A DNA stretch of 64,000 nucleotides from Onchidella celtica. Taxonomy: Eukaryota > Mollusca > Gastropoda > Systellommatophora > Onchidiidae. This document shows positions 36,001 to 48,082 of the stretch, piece by piece (within the stretch, counting starts at the first letter, position 1; each line of letters starts with the position of its first letter). Made by a program: the position numbers and the translations under genes. The notes below the pieces were generated by a model, which ran no database searches, was not told the origin of the DNA, and saw only the letters and a list, made by a program, of their open reading frames with translations. The stretch is from assembly GCA_963931925.1 (NCBI GenBank), contig OZ007571.1, positions 53,692,763 to 53,756,762 of the forward strand, read 5' to 3'.

Positions 36001-39000
36001 ATTTTCCCAAATGTTTTGGGGAGGACTAGCGACAGAGAGAGAAAGAGAGAGAACCAAGTCAACTGTAAAACACGACTCATTTTCTCAAATGTTTTGGGGA
36101 GGACTAGCGACAGAGAGAGAAAGAAAGAGAGAGAACGAAGTCAACTGTAAAACACGACTCATTTTCCCAAATGTTTGGGGAGGACTAGCGACAGAGAGAG
36201 AAAGAGAGAGAACCAAGTCAACTGTAAAACACGACTCATTTTTCCAAATGTTTTGGGGAGGACTAGCGACAGAGAGAGAAAGAAAGAGAGAGAACGAAGT
36301 CAACTGTAAAACATAACTCATTTTCCCAAATGTTTGGGGAGGACTAGCGACAGAGAGAGAAAGAAAGAGAGAGAACGAAGTCAACTGTAAAACACGACTC
36401 ATTTTCCCAAATGTTTGGGGAGGACTAGCGACAGAGAGAGAAAGAAAGAGAGAGAACCAAGTCAACTGTAAAGCACGACTCATTTTCCCAAATGTTTTGG
36501 GGAGGACTAGCGACAGAGAGAGAAAGAAAGAGAGAGAACGAAGTCAACTGTAAAACATAACTCATTTTCCCAAATGTTTGGGGAGGACTAGCGACAGAGA
36601 GAGAAAGAAAGAGAAAGAACGAAGTCAACTGTAAAACACGACTCATTTTCCCAAATGTTTTGGGGAGGAATAGCGACAGAGAGAGAAAGAAAGAGAGAGA
36701 ACGAAGTCAACTGTAAAAACACGACTCATTTTCCCAAATGTTTGGGGAGGACTAGCGACAGAGAGAGAAAAAGAGAGAGTCGAGTCAACTGTAAAACACG
36801 ACTCATTTTCCCAAATGTTTTGGGGAGGACTAGCGACAGAGAGAGAAAGAAAGAGAGAGAACGAAGTCAACTGTAAAACACGACTCATTTTCCCAAATGT
36901 TTTGGGGAGGACTAGCGACAGAGAGAGAAAGAGAGAGAACCAAGTCAACTGTAAAACACGACTCATTTTCTCAAATGTTTTGGGGAGGACTAGCGACAGA
37001 GAGAGAAAGAAAGAGAGAGAACGAAGTCAACTGTAAAACACGACTCATTTTCCCAAATGTTTGGGGAGGACTAGCGACAGAGAGAGAAAGAGAGAGAACC
37101 AAGTCAACTGTAAAACACGACTCATTTTTCCAAATGTTTTGGGGAGGACTAGCGACAGAGAGAGAAAGAAAGAGAGAGAACGAAGTCAACTGTAAAACAT
37201 AACTCATTTTCCCAAATGTTTGGGGAGGACTAGCGACAGAGAGAGAAAGAAAGAGAGAGAACGAAGTCAACTGTAAAACACGACTCATTTTCCCAAATGT
37301 TTGGGGAGGACTAGCGACAGAGAGAGAAAGAAAGAGAGAGAACCAAGTCAACTGTAAAGCACGACTCATTTTCCCAAATGTTTTGGGGAGGACTAGCGAC
37401 AGAGAGAGAAAGAAAGAGAGAGAACGAAGTCAACTGTAAAACATAACTCATTTTCCCAAATGTTTGGGGAGGACTAGCGACAGAGAGAGAAAGAAAGAGA
37501 AAGAACGAAGTCAACTGTAAAACACGACTCATTTTCCCAAATGTTTTGGGGAGGAATAGCGACAGAGAGAGAAAGAAAGAGAGAGAACGAAGTCAACTGT
37601 AAAAACACGACTCATTTTCCCAAATGTTTGGGGAGGACTAGCGACAGAGAGAGAAAAAGAGAGAGTCGAGTCAACTGTAAAACACGACTCATTTTCCCAA
37701 ATGTTTTGGGGAGGACTAGCGACAGAGAGAGAAAGAAAGAGAGAGAACGAAGTCAACTGTAAAACACGACTCATTTTCCCAAATGTTTTGGGGAGGACTA
37801 GCGACAAAGAGAGAAAGAAAGAGAGAGAACGAAGTCAACTGTAAAACACGACTCATTTTCCCAAATGTTTTGGGGAGGACTAGCGACAAAGAGAGAAAGA
37901 AAGAGAGAGAACGAAGTCAACTGTAAAACACGACTCATTTTCCCAAATGTTTGGGGGGGGGGGGGGACTAGCGACAGAGAGAGAAAGAAAGAGAGAGAAC
38001 CAAGTCAACTGTAAAACACGACTCATTTTCCCAAATGTTTGGGGAGGACTAGCGACAGAGAGAGAAAGAAAGAGAGAGAACGAAGTCAACTGTAAAACAT
38101 AACTCATTTTCCCAAATGTTTGGGGAGGACTAGCGACAGAGAGAGAAAGAAAGAGAGAGAACGAAGTCAACTGTAAAACACGACTCATTTTCCCAAATGT
38201 TTTGGGGAGGACTAGCGACAGAGAGAGAAAGAGAGAGAACCAAGTCAACTGTAAAACACGACTCATTTTCTCAAATGTTTTGGGGAGGACTAGCGACAGA
38301 GAGAGAAAGAAAGAGAGAGAACGAAGTCAACTGTAAAACACGACTCATTTTCCCAAATGTTTGGGGAGGACTAGCGACAGAGAGAGAAAGAAAGAGAGAG
38401 AACGAAGTCAACTGTAAAACATAACTCATTTTCCCAAATCTTTGGGGAGGACTATCGACAGAGAGAGAAAGAAAGAGAAAGAACGAAGTCAACTGTAAAA
38501 CACGACTCATTTTCCCAAATGTTTTGGGGAGGAATAGCGACAGAGAGAGAAAGAAAGAGAGAGAACGAAGTCAACTGTAAAAACACGACTCATTTTCCCA
38601 AATGTTTGGGGAGGACTAGAGACAGAGAGAGAAAAAGAGAGAACCAAGTCAACTGTAAAACACGACTCATTTTCCCAAATGTTTTGGGGAGGACTAGCGA
38701 CAGAGAGAGAAAGAAAGAGAGAGAACGAAGTCAACTGTAAAACACGACTCATTTTCCCAAATGTTTTGGGGAGGACTAGCGACAAAGAGAGAAAGAAAGA
38801 GAGAGAACGAAGTCAACTGTAAAACACGACTCATTTTCCCAAATGTTTGGGGGGGGGGGGGGACTAGCGACAGAGAGAGAAAGAAAGAGAGAGAACGAAG
38901 TCAACTGTAAAAACACGACTCATTTTCCCAAATGTTTGGGGAGGACTAGCGACAGAGAGAGAAAAAGAGAGAACCAAGTCAACCGTAAAACACGACTCAT

Positions 39001-40850
39001 TTTCCCAAATGTTTTGGGGAGGACTAGCGACAGAGAGAGAAAGAAAGAGAGAGAACGAAGTCAACTGTAAAACACGACTCATTTTCCCAAATGTTTTGGG
39101 GAGGACTAGCGACAAAGAGAGAAAGAAAGAGAGAGAACGAAGTCAACTGTAAAACACGACTCATTTTCCCAAATGTTTGGGGGGGGGGGGGGACTAGCGA
39201 CAGAGAGAGAAAGAAAGAGAGAGAACGATGTCAACTGTAAAACACGACTCATTTTCCCAAATGTTTGGGGAGGACTAGCGACAGAGAGAGAAAGAAAGAG
39301 AGAGAACGAAGTCAACTGTAAAACACGACTCATTTTCCCAAATGTTTGGGGAGGACTAGCGACAGAGAGAGAAAGAAAGAGAGAGAACGAAGTCAACTGT
39401 AAAACATAACTCATTTTCCCAAATGTTTGGGGAGGACTAGCGACAGAGAGAGAAAGAAAGAGAGAGAACGAAGTCAACTGTAAAACACGACTCATTTTCC
39501 CAAATGTTTTGGGGAGGACTAGCGACAGAGAGAGAAAGAGAGAGAACCAAGTCAACTGTAAAACACGACTCATTTTCTCAAATGTTTTGGGGAGGACTAG
39601 CGACAGAGAGAGAAAGAAGGAGAGAGAACGAAGTCAACTGTAAAACACGACTCATTTTCCCAAATGTTTGGGGAGGACTAGCGACAGAGAGAGAAAGAAA
39701 GAGAGAGAACGAAGTCAACTGTAAAACATAACTCATTTTCCCAAATCTTTGGGGAGGACTAGCGACAGAGAGAGAAAGAAAGAGAAAGAACGAAGTCAAC
39801 TGTAAAACACGACTCATTTTCCCAAATGTTTTGGGGAGGAATAGCGACAGAGAGAGAAAGAAAGAGAGAGAACGAAGTCAACTGTAAAAACACGACTCAT
39901 TTTCCCAAATGTTTGGGGAGGACTAGAGACAGAGAGAGAAAAAGAGAGAACCAAGTCAACTGTAAAACACGACTCATTTTCCCAAATGTTTTGGGGAGGA
40001 CTAGCGACAGAGAGAGAAAGAAAGAGAGAGAACGAAGTCAACTGTAAAACACGACTCATTTTCCCAAATGTTTTGGGGAGGACTAGCGACAAAGAGAGAA
40101 AGAAAGAGAGAGAACGAAGTCAACTGTAAAACACGACTCATTTTCCCAAATGTTTGGGGGGGGGGGGGGACTAGCGACAGAGAGAGAAAGAAAGAGAGAG
40201 AACGAAGTCAACTGTAAAAACACGACTCATTTTCCCAAATGTTTGGGGAGGACTAGCGACAGAGAGAGAAAAAGAGAGAACCAAGTCAACTGTAAAACAC
40301 GACTCATTTTCCCAAATGTTTTGGGGAGGACTAGCGACAGAGAGAGAAAGAAAGAGAGAGAACGAAGTCAACTGTAAAACACGACTCATTTTCCCAAATG
40401 TTTTGGGGAGGACTAGCGACAAAGAGAGAAAGAAAGAGAGAGAACGAAGTCAACTGTAAAACACGACTCATTTTCCCAAATGTTTGGGGGGGGGGGGGGG
40501 GACTAGCGACAGAGAGAGAAAGAAAGAGAGAGAACGAAGTCAACTGTAAAACACGACTCATTTTCCCAAATGTTTGGGGAGGACTAGCGACAGAGAGAGA
40601 AAGAAAGAGAGAGAACGAAGTCAACTGTAAAACATAACTCATTTTCCCAAATGTTTGGGGAGGACTAGCGACAGAGAGAGAAAGAAAAAGAGAGAACGAA
40701 GTCAACTGTAAAACATAACTCATTTTCCCAAATGTTTTGGGGAGGACTAGCGCCGTAGAAAAGAGAGAGAACGGGGGAATGGGAGGGGGGGGGTGTGAGC
40801 TCTAAATCGAACTCGTTTTTCCACTTGTTTGGGGAGGTATAATGCCAAAT
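33070..40850 (+). repeat. ~81-bp satellite array with higher-order structure (~7.7 kb)
   Basis: About 94 tandem monomers of ~81 bp. Each has a GA-rich half (gacagagagagaaagaaaga gagagaac) and a unique half (gaagtcaactgtaaaacacg, then actcattttcccaaatgttt, then ggggaggactagc). Monomer variants (78, 81 and 82 bp; TAAAGCACG; AACATAACTC; GGAATAGC; GTCGAGTC) recur in the same order. Segments recur at 886 bp (33827 and 34713; 36011 and 36897), at 2184 bp (33827 and 36011; 34286 and 36470) and at 1307 bp (38519 and 39826; 38843 and 40150). The outermost monomers (33070-33330, 40740-40850) are strongly diverged, as expected at satellite edges. Long frames on both strands arise because 81 is divisible by 3. 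I do not call them genes. Confidence 0.95.
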
Positions 40851-41159
40851 CTAACTGGTTTCGACATGCTGGATGACGTAATAAACACACAGATCAATAT
40901 TTCATACAAAGGACCCTGTAGGCCTACTGTTACCAATTATGATGTTTTTTACTGACTGCGGTTTGACCACTGACTATATGTGGAGAACGCTGCTGAACCC
41001 TGGGGTAGTACTAACTGTAACAGTAACAGAAGTAGTGATAGTGGTATCGAAAGTACTGGCAATAGTAGAACTTGGAGTAATATCAGAAGCAAGAGTAGTG
41101 ATAGTACCTGCTAGAGTAGTAGGCTATTTGTAATGGTCAGGTCAGCTGTAGTCGGGATA
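40851..41159. other. Non-coding stretch right of the satellite
   Basis: No gene. Contains 'gta(g/a)t' rich sequence with weak trinucleotide periodicity near 41010-41120. Confidence 0.5.
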
Positions 41160-41371
41160 ACCTAGCCAGCATCCCTACGTCAATCCGATGTCGTTTTGTA
41201 TAACATTTCCGTAGTGTTGGCAAGATTACTGTAGGGGTGGGTTCCCTACAACAAACTGACGTCGGCGCTATGTCGTAACCAGCGTTTCTACGTCGGAACG
41301 ATGTGTCATGCCTATGTGTAAATCTGACGTCAATCCTAAGCATCGGAATTCCGTAGGGTTGCTGGCTGGGA
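41160..41371. mobile_element. MITE, copy A (CCAGCATCCCTACG family)
   Basis: The left end CCTAGCCAGCATCCCTACG is mirrored by the right end CGTAGGGTTGCTGGCTGGG. The interior alternates ACGTC-type palindromic words ('gacgtcggcgctatgtcgtaaccagcg'). Related copies lie at 43563-43690 (minus), 63304-63506 and 63922-64000. No coding capacity. Confidence 0.7.
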
Positions 41372-41934
41372 ATATGACTGATGATGGTGGAACTACTAAT
41401 AGTAATAGGTCTCGAGTAAGAATCAAGTTAGTGGATAAGTTGCCCCTGATCTTAATAATTATGCTCAAGTCAAAATTGTACAGGAAAGAAAGCAAAACAA
41501 AACAAAAAAGTTCGCTTTGCGCGTTGCTTTATTCTGTGTTTAATCTCCATTTTATGATTACCAAAGCTGGGTTTCCATGCGTACGGAAACGGAAATGGAA
41601 AAGTCAAAAACCCTTCAAGTATGAAATAGAAAGAATGTTTTCATGTGCAGGAAAACGCCGTTTCTGAACGCCTGGAAACACTCTTTCTTTTTACTACTTG
41701 GTTGTTTTTTGTTGTTGTTGTTGTTGTTTTGACGTTTCCGTTGCCGTCTGCGTTTCCGTACACATGGAAACACAACTGCAACGGATCTTCAAAAATCCAC
41801 CAAGTAGGAAAAACAAAGAGTGTTTTCACGAGTGCGGAAATGCCGTTTCTATGCACACTAAAACATTCTAACTAAAACCTTCTTACTGGCCGTTTCCGTA
41901 CAAATGAAAGCATTTCTTGTTTCACTAGATCTAC

Positions 41935-42508
41935 TTAATAATAATAATAATACGTCATTTTTATAGCGCCTGATTCCACAGAAGAGTGCTCTAAAGCACC
42001 TAACAGTTCTCTCAGTCACACAACACACATTTTCATCAACCTATACATAATTACTGTCTCAAGAATGTTACATAATTATCCTGCGTATACGCTTTTGTAA
42101 ACAACGCTGTTTTAAGTTTTCTTTTGAATTGGATCAAGCTGTTTGAATGTTTCGCATGATCAGTCAAGTCGTTCCACATTTTAGGTGCACACACTGAAAA
42201 AGCTCTTTCTCCCATGATTGTTCTTGATCTGGGCACTACTAATAAATTTGCTTCTGCTGGTCTCAATTTTTTGGGTGGAATGTATTTTTCAATGAGCTCT
42301 GAAAGATATTCTGGTGAGCTTTCATTGAGGCATTTAAACACAATGCATAAAATCTTAAACTGAATACGCTCTCTAACAGGCAACCAATGAAGGTTTTGGA
42401 GAACTGGTTGAATATGTTCTGATGTTTTTGATAAAGTAACAAGTGTAGCAGCCTTGTTCTGGATCTTTTGTAATCTATAAATAGTTGCCTCAGGGATACC
42501 AATGAGGG
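41935..42508 (-). mobile_element. 5'-truncated CR1-like LINE tail (minus)
   Basis: On the minus strand, about 150 residues of the reverse transcriptase C-terminus are open: IPEATIYRLQKIQNKAA..., HWLPVRERIQFKIL, PEYLSELI and RAFSVCAPKMWNDLTDH. They end at a stop at 42051-42053. These blocks are typical of the CR1/Jockey-like LINE C-terminus. The 3' tail has 'caggcgctataaaaatgacg' and an (ATT)n end at about 41937-41953, the usual tail of this group. The 5' end is cut at about 42508 by truncation at insertion. Confidence 0.85.
42051..42508 (-). pseudogene. LINE reverse transcriptase C-terminal fragment
   Basis: Open for about 150 codons with no stop before 42051. It holds the post-catalytic 'thumb' and C-terminal region only. 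The catalytic DD motif is not present, so it cannot work by itself. The undamaged frame suggests a fairly young insertion. Confidence 0.8.
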
Positions 42509-42567
42509 GTTTTTGACGTTCCCATTATCGTTTTCGGTTTCCGTACACATGAAAACTCAGCTTTAGT

Positions 42568-42980
42568 CATATGTGTAAGCGCCCGTCAAAATGAGGCACA
42601 TCGTGCATTTTGGTGGTTTGGAGATATTGGTATCAACAAATAGGTTATTCAAAGCCCTTTCATTTGGTAAAAAAATTATTGCTGTAATTTAATTAGCAGA
42701 GAAGATATGGCCTGTCTAAGACAGGCAGCGACAGAACCACAATTTTGAGAAAAATGCTTTTAAAGCTTCAGGTTTTCATCAAAATTATTGATTGTGACTC
42801 AATTCAAAGTCAGTTTTGGGACATTTACTCTTCTCAAACAAGATAATCATTTGGAAAAAGGAATAGTAAAGAGAAACACAAAAACTGATAAAATTTACCG
42901 GATGATGCCTTTTATCGATATTTTGAATCGGGTGGTGCCGAAATGTGTCTCATTTTGTCGGGTGGCTATACAGATAAAAT
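42568..42980. mobile_element. MITE with CCCGTCAAAATGAGGCACAT ends
   Basis: The left end CGCCCGTCAAAATGAGGCAC is mirrored on the right by GTGTCTCATTTTGTCGGGTG. The outer ~12 bp are also loosely inverted. It abuts the foldback element that ends at 42564. No coding frame, and the exact ends and target duplication are not resolved. Confidence 0.6.
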
Positions 42981-43562
42981 TATTACCCAGATAGAAAGAT
43001 AGCGCAAATTTATTTTCATTCCACGAGCAATCGGACGTTAAAAAGTTAATTCGACCTAGTTTGGCGCAAGCGGTCGTTGTCCGTAACGTGCCAGATTTGC
43101 TGTGTCATCGAACACCAAACACAGGCCAAGTCCCAAGAGGGAACAGTTGTAACAGTTTTGCCCTAAATCGAACACAATCATGGCAGTTAAAACACTAAGT
43201 GAAGCGTTTTAATGAAAATGAGGAAGCGTCCACACTGAGGAAGTGGGGATTATAACACTGTATAAAGAAAACTAACAAAATGTAGAGACAAAAGTGGATT
43301 TGGATGGGAGATGGGGAGGAGAAGAGGTTGGGGGAAAATGTTAGTGATGAGGAGGGAGGTGGGGGGGGGGGGGGGAAGTGAAAAGGAATTTGGGTGGTTG
43401 GAAACGGCCAAAAGGGGAAAAGGTTCGCTAAACCAACGAAAAAATCAATACAAAAAGAAAAGAAGAGATACACGCAAAAAGGTATTGTCTCCGCCTGTAA
43501 CTGCTGAAAGTCGACGCATAGGATTGGCGACAAGTTTTGCACATAGGAATGACATCGTTCTT
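42981..43562. other. Non-coding stretch, no gene seen
   Basis: A G13 run and a purine-rich patch lie at about 43300-43380. No gene signal. Confidence 0.5.
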
Positions 43563-43690
43563 ACCTAGATCCGCTGGTTACGACATCGCACCCACGTCGA
43601 TTTGATGTAGGGAATCCGCACCTGTGGTAATCCTACCAACCATGTGGAAATTTTATATAAATCTTCGTCGAATTAACGTAAGGATGCTTG
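43563..43690 (-). mobile_element. MITE fragment, copy B (CCAGCATCCCTACG family)
   Basis: The reverse strand reads 'aagcatccttacgttaattc... ggttggtaggattacc... gattccctacatcaaatcga... gatgtcgtaaccagcgg', matching copy A in order. Only part of the element is present. Confidence 0.6.
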
Positions 43691-44007
43691 ATGGGTGGTT
43701 TTACATGGCTGGCTCTTCACTCTTGCATGAAATAAATAGTTTGCGTTGTCCATTTTATAGTAGCAATGTAATTTTCAGGGCTGTGCTACCATTAAAGATA
43801 TTTGTAATTTTAGAATGATTTCTTCGTGTTAGTTTTCAAATTTGAAGGAAGCAATCAGACAATTTATAGTTACGGCAAACGAATTGTAAATTGAACAGGT
43901 CAAGAGAAATCGGTGTCATATTAAGTGTCACTTCCTGAATAAAGCAGTAATCATTTTTATTTCTACTTATCTTTACACTATCACTGTCGGTTTATTTATG
44001 TGCTTTT

Positions 44008-44812
<805 letters not shown>

Positions 44813-44816
44813 CTCT

Positions 44817-44994
44817 AAGACCAGAAGCACACGAGTGCTTTTTTTTTAGCTACCAGTCCGAGAAACTATTTAGTTATCGATAATTAAAATGTTACTTTTC
44901 ACTTTGGAGATTAAAGAAATCACTCGTATGCGCTTCAAACAGGAGGGCCATTTCGCCGCCCGGGAATAATACTGTCGTAAGTCCAAAAAATGCG
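44817..44994 (+). repeat. Left terminal inverted repeat of element A
   Basis: Two blocks match the right end. The outer block is at about 44817-44876 and the inner block at 44954-44994 (CGCCGCCCGGGAATAATACT and onward). A ~75-bp segment between them is present only on the left, so the two arms differ by an indel. Confidence 0.75.
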
Positions 44995-45217
44995 TTTTTG
45001 AGATATTTATATCACTGAAATCGGCAGAACGAGGCGCATCCGATGGATCTATTTATAGAATGCAAATCCTGAAAATGAAAATGCTATCGTCGAAGGTTTT
45101 TAGTCGTAAGTACACGTCCTCAAAAATATCTTGGGAGAACACAGTCGGATCTTGACTTACCACAAGCCATCCCTATCAACAGGGGAAAGTTCGGGAATAC
45201 TACTGTCGTAAGTTGAC
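44961..45217 (+). promoter_or_regulatory. Subterminal motif cluster, left side
   Basis: CGGGAATAATACTGTCGTAA at 44961 and CGGGAATACTACTGTCGTAA at 45192 are near-identical direct copies. A partial copy, GTCGTAAGTA, lies near 45104. Repeated subterminal words of this kind commonly bind a transposase, which is an inference here. Confidence 0.6.
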
Positions 45218-45612
45218 ATGCGACTTTAGAGTCGCGAGAAATGAATCTCAATGGACAGAGTATCATTGCTGAACAAGAGATACGACTGTGGTAGGATGAA
45301 AATGAATACATACATCACCATTGTGTATGGTAACAATAATTAGCACAAAGTATTATTATTTAAACTTAATGCAAAAATACACATCTGTGAAAAATAATTC
45401 TTTTCTTTTTTTTTTTTGTTTCCGGCACGAAACAGATTTTTACCAATCTGCGAATCATTTCCGACGTTTTTTTCTTTTGAATTCACATTCCAATATGGTA
45501 TGCAGATGTTAAGGCCAGTAGGGCTACCATGCCCTGGCCATTCCTGTTCCTGCTGTTTTCCCTCCATCCAGACAAGGCCAGGTGTTAGATCTACCCCTCC
45601 TTCGCTACATAT

Positions 45613-45618
45613 ATGCAG
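45613..45618 (+). CDS. Element A gene, exon 1 coding part (ATG-CAG)
   Basis: The sequence ATATATGCAG|GTAAGC gives a strong splice donor at 45618/45619. Joined to the acceptor TTTCAG|GAG at 48082/48083, ATG-CAG reads straight into GAG-CAT-TCC in phase 0. The upstream part of this exon has an in-frame stop (the TAG at 45585-45587), so this ATG is the first usable one. The protein would begin MQEHSLSMAS. The exon's 5' limit is unknown. The alternative is translation from the Met at 48098 without this exon. Confidence 0.5.
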
Positions 45619-48082
45619 GTAAGCAACTATAAATATGTTTGTATTTTTGTATAAATCTAGATATCTAGATCTAGATCTAAGTCCTTTTTATTTGTGCATA
45701 ATAATTAATTAGTTTGAATAAATGCATGCACGTAAGCGCGAGTGTGCGGGTATATGTTTGGTTGGGTGATGTGGTATCTTGTATTGTCCCAGGTTCAGGT
45801 TGATGTTAGTCCCCGTCAGTGACGAGTGTTTATGGCCCTTATGACATTACATGTGGGCTAATGGATGTCGTGACCAGGCATGGGGAGGAGGAAAGACGGG
45901 TGGTCTTTGCTCTTTGTGCCAGGTTGAAGAAGCAGATAACTCCATGATTGCTTAGACTACATCTAGATTACTTGGTGATTTGGCTGCCTTGCCGTTCGCA
46001 TCACTGTACTGCACACTCACTGTGTCTTCAAATCAGAATAGTATTACTCTGAGTGTTGTGAAAATAAAGTAAACGTTATCGAACTTCCCATGTATTTCCA
46101 CCACCTCTTATTGTTCAAACGACATTACAAGTGCACAAGTGTGTATAGATATCTAGTTTGTGAGTGTTTGTGGACGAGATTATTATAATTATGAATTTAT
46201 GTGTAGGCCTACGTGTCGCAGGTAGCCTATGCCCTACGTATGTCAGCATAATATGTGAGGGCCTATGGCACAATGCACGAAGCTTTTTTAATGTGTGTAC
46301 AATATATTGTTGGTTTGTGGCTTAACGTCTTCTTAGGAATGAAGTGTTTTATGTCACAAATCCCAGACTGGGAGATGCGATGGTTATAACAAGACAACAA
46401 TCACGAACGAACAAGTTTAACACTTAACAGAACAACCCATCAGACTCACACATTTATTATACATAAACATAAAGATAATAGCGCAAATACAGACATTATA
46501 TTATTCAATTCACTGCCGTACAACGGCCTTCTCCCGTACGCACACTTCATCGGGTCCACAACCCGGTAGTTACTTCCTGAGGACACTTCGGTCTCAGCTT
46601 CTCCTCTCCATGTCTTAATAGCACATTAATATTTCAATGGCACCGCAGTCTCTCAATAGCCCCTTCCTATGGCCATAACACATTAGCATTCCAATAGCAC
46701 ATCAACATGGCAATAGCACATTAGCATTTCAATAGCACATCAACATGGCAATAGCACATTAGCATTTCAACAACACATTCACGATCATATATACGTCCCT
46801 GTCGGTGGCCTGACTGCCACGACTCATGTGCTGCGACTGTCCTACACGACAGCGTCCTCCTGGCCTATGTGTGGCCTTCGGCCCTATGCTGGCCTATCCC
46901 CTGTGCTCACCGTAGGCGGCCGACCCCGGCACCTACAAGAATAACATTACATTGGTATAACACCATACCACTTCTATTCACTTCACCCCTCCTTACAACT
47001 CATGAAGAGTACACACAATAGTTCACATTTCACTCACCAAACATCTTACGGTAACACACCTCCACCGTAGTACACAATACTCACTCTCGCTACAAATCCA
47101 TGAACTCAACTTACATCTATCGCTCATGGCGCACATTGCTATATACAGTATCAAGGACTTCCACATTCCTCACATATACTTATTTACATCATGGTAATAG
47201 ACGAATATAATACATCAATCATAATTATCAATCATCGTTCCACCTACCAGTCATCACTGGAAAAAACACTACTCCCAAGTCTTCCGACTGCTCTCCTTAT
47301 GTTCGCCCTCTGGGGCTTTCTCCCGCGTCCGCTTCCTTGGACGTCTTAGTGTGCAGTGATAGTAATACAGCGCTCTCGCCTCATTCAGACCCCCCAACTC
47401 ACAACATGCACGCTTTAACGTTAACTAACAGAAGTCAATATAGGTGAGCAGCCTCACTATCCCGTGAGTCATTCCCTCACTTCCATGCCCCCGTAATCTC
47501 TGAATTCCACTCACTCCACTCGTGACATTTTATATCTCTTTCTTGTTCGCTTAAAATTTCAGGAGCAGTTGCTTACGTTGTGCTTGGTTCAGCTTAGCGG
47601 CCGTGTGGCGTTCTGAGTCTGACAAACCATAGTTTCCCTGGGTTAAAGTGTTCAAGTTGCTGTGGAATCTTATCATTGATTCACGATTGGTACCTATACA
47701 ATGCTTGTTGTCTTGGCCTTTGTAACAGTGGACAATCTTACTCATGATTATGGGTGCCTAAATACTATTTTTGTGTTGAACCAATGATCGTAAAACCTCA
47801 AACTCAAACTTATAATTTCCTACTTTGGTATGCTATTCCATTATAGGTCTTACAACAGCATGATAAACCCTCAGAAAAGGTAGGCCTATTTTCAGTTTAC
47901 TCGTGAGAATTGGATGCATTGTTATAAATGTAGGCTATAATACATGTAGTGCCATTGTAAGTTCGGTTCTGAACATGAGTTATGACTGCTAATATAGCAT
48001 TCCTTTTCATACACATTTCACATTGTAGCTCACACTTCAATCATAAGTTGTTAATTGTATGTTTCTGTTCTGTGTGTTTCAG
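45619..48082 (+). other. Predicted intron of element A gene (2464 bp)
   Basis: Bounded by GTAAGC and a pyrimidine-rich TTTCTGTTCTGTGTGTTTCA G acceptor. It contains no long frame of its own. About half of it is the solo LTR copy 2, which splicing would remove. Pairing this donor with this acceptor is a prediction from sequence only. Confidence 0.5.
46352..47527 (-). mobile_element. Solo LTR (~1.18 kb), copy 2
   Basis: Begins TGTCACAAATCCCAGACTGG and ends CACTCGTGACA, as copy 1 does. It is flanked by a perfect 5-bp duplication TTTTA (46347-46351, 47528-47532). A ~38-bp internal tandem repeat ('caatagcacatcaacatgg') at about 46680-46780 is expanded compared with copy 1. It lies in the intron of the element A gene and so is younger than element A. 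Diverged from copy 1, so the two are separate, not very recent insertions. Confidence 0.8.

Larger units (their letters stand above)
41563..42564. mobile_element. Foldback MITE, copy 2, broken by a LINE tail
   Basis: Starts AAAGCTGGGTTTCCA...GTACGGAAACGGAAA and ends TTTCCGTACACATGAAAACT CAGCTTT, the inverted ends of the family at 24427-24627. Inner stems such as 'aaaacgccgtttctg' and 'gcggaaatgccgtttcta' are present. A CR1-like LINE 3' end (about 41935-42508) interrupts it, so the foldback element is the older insertion. Confidence 0.7.

Noticed and set aside
33348-40723. Many frames of 73-182 codons on both strands
   Set aside because: They are the 81-bp satellite read in frame. Length divisible by 3 keeps them open. 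No start context, domain or splice logic.
45416-45618. A 68-codon frame with 'LPCPGHSCSCCF' as a coding upstream exon
   Set aside because: Its frame does not join in phase with the main frame at 48083. Only the terminal ATG-CAG does.
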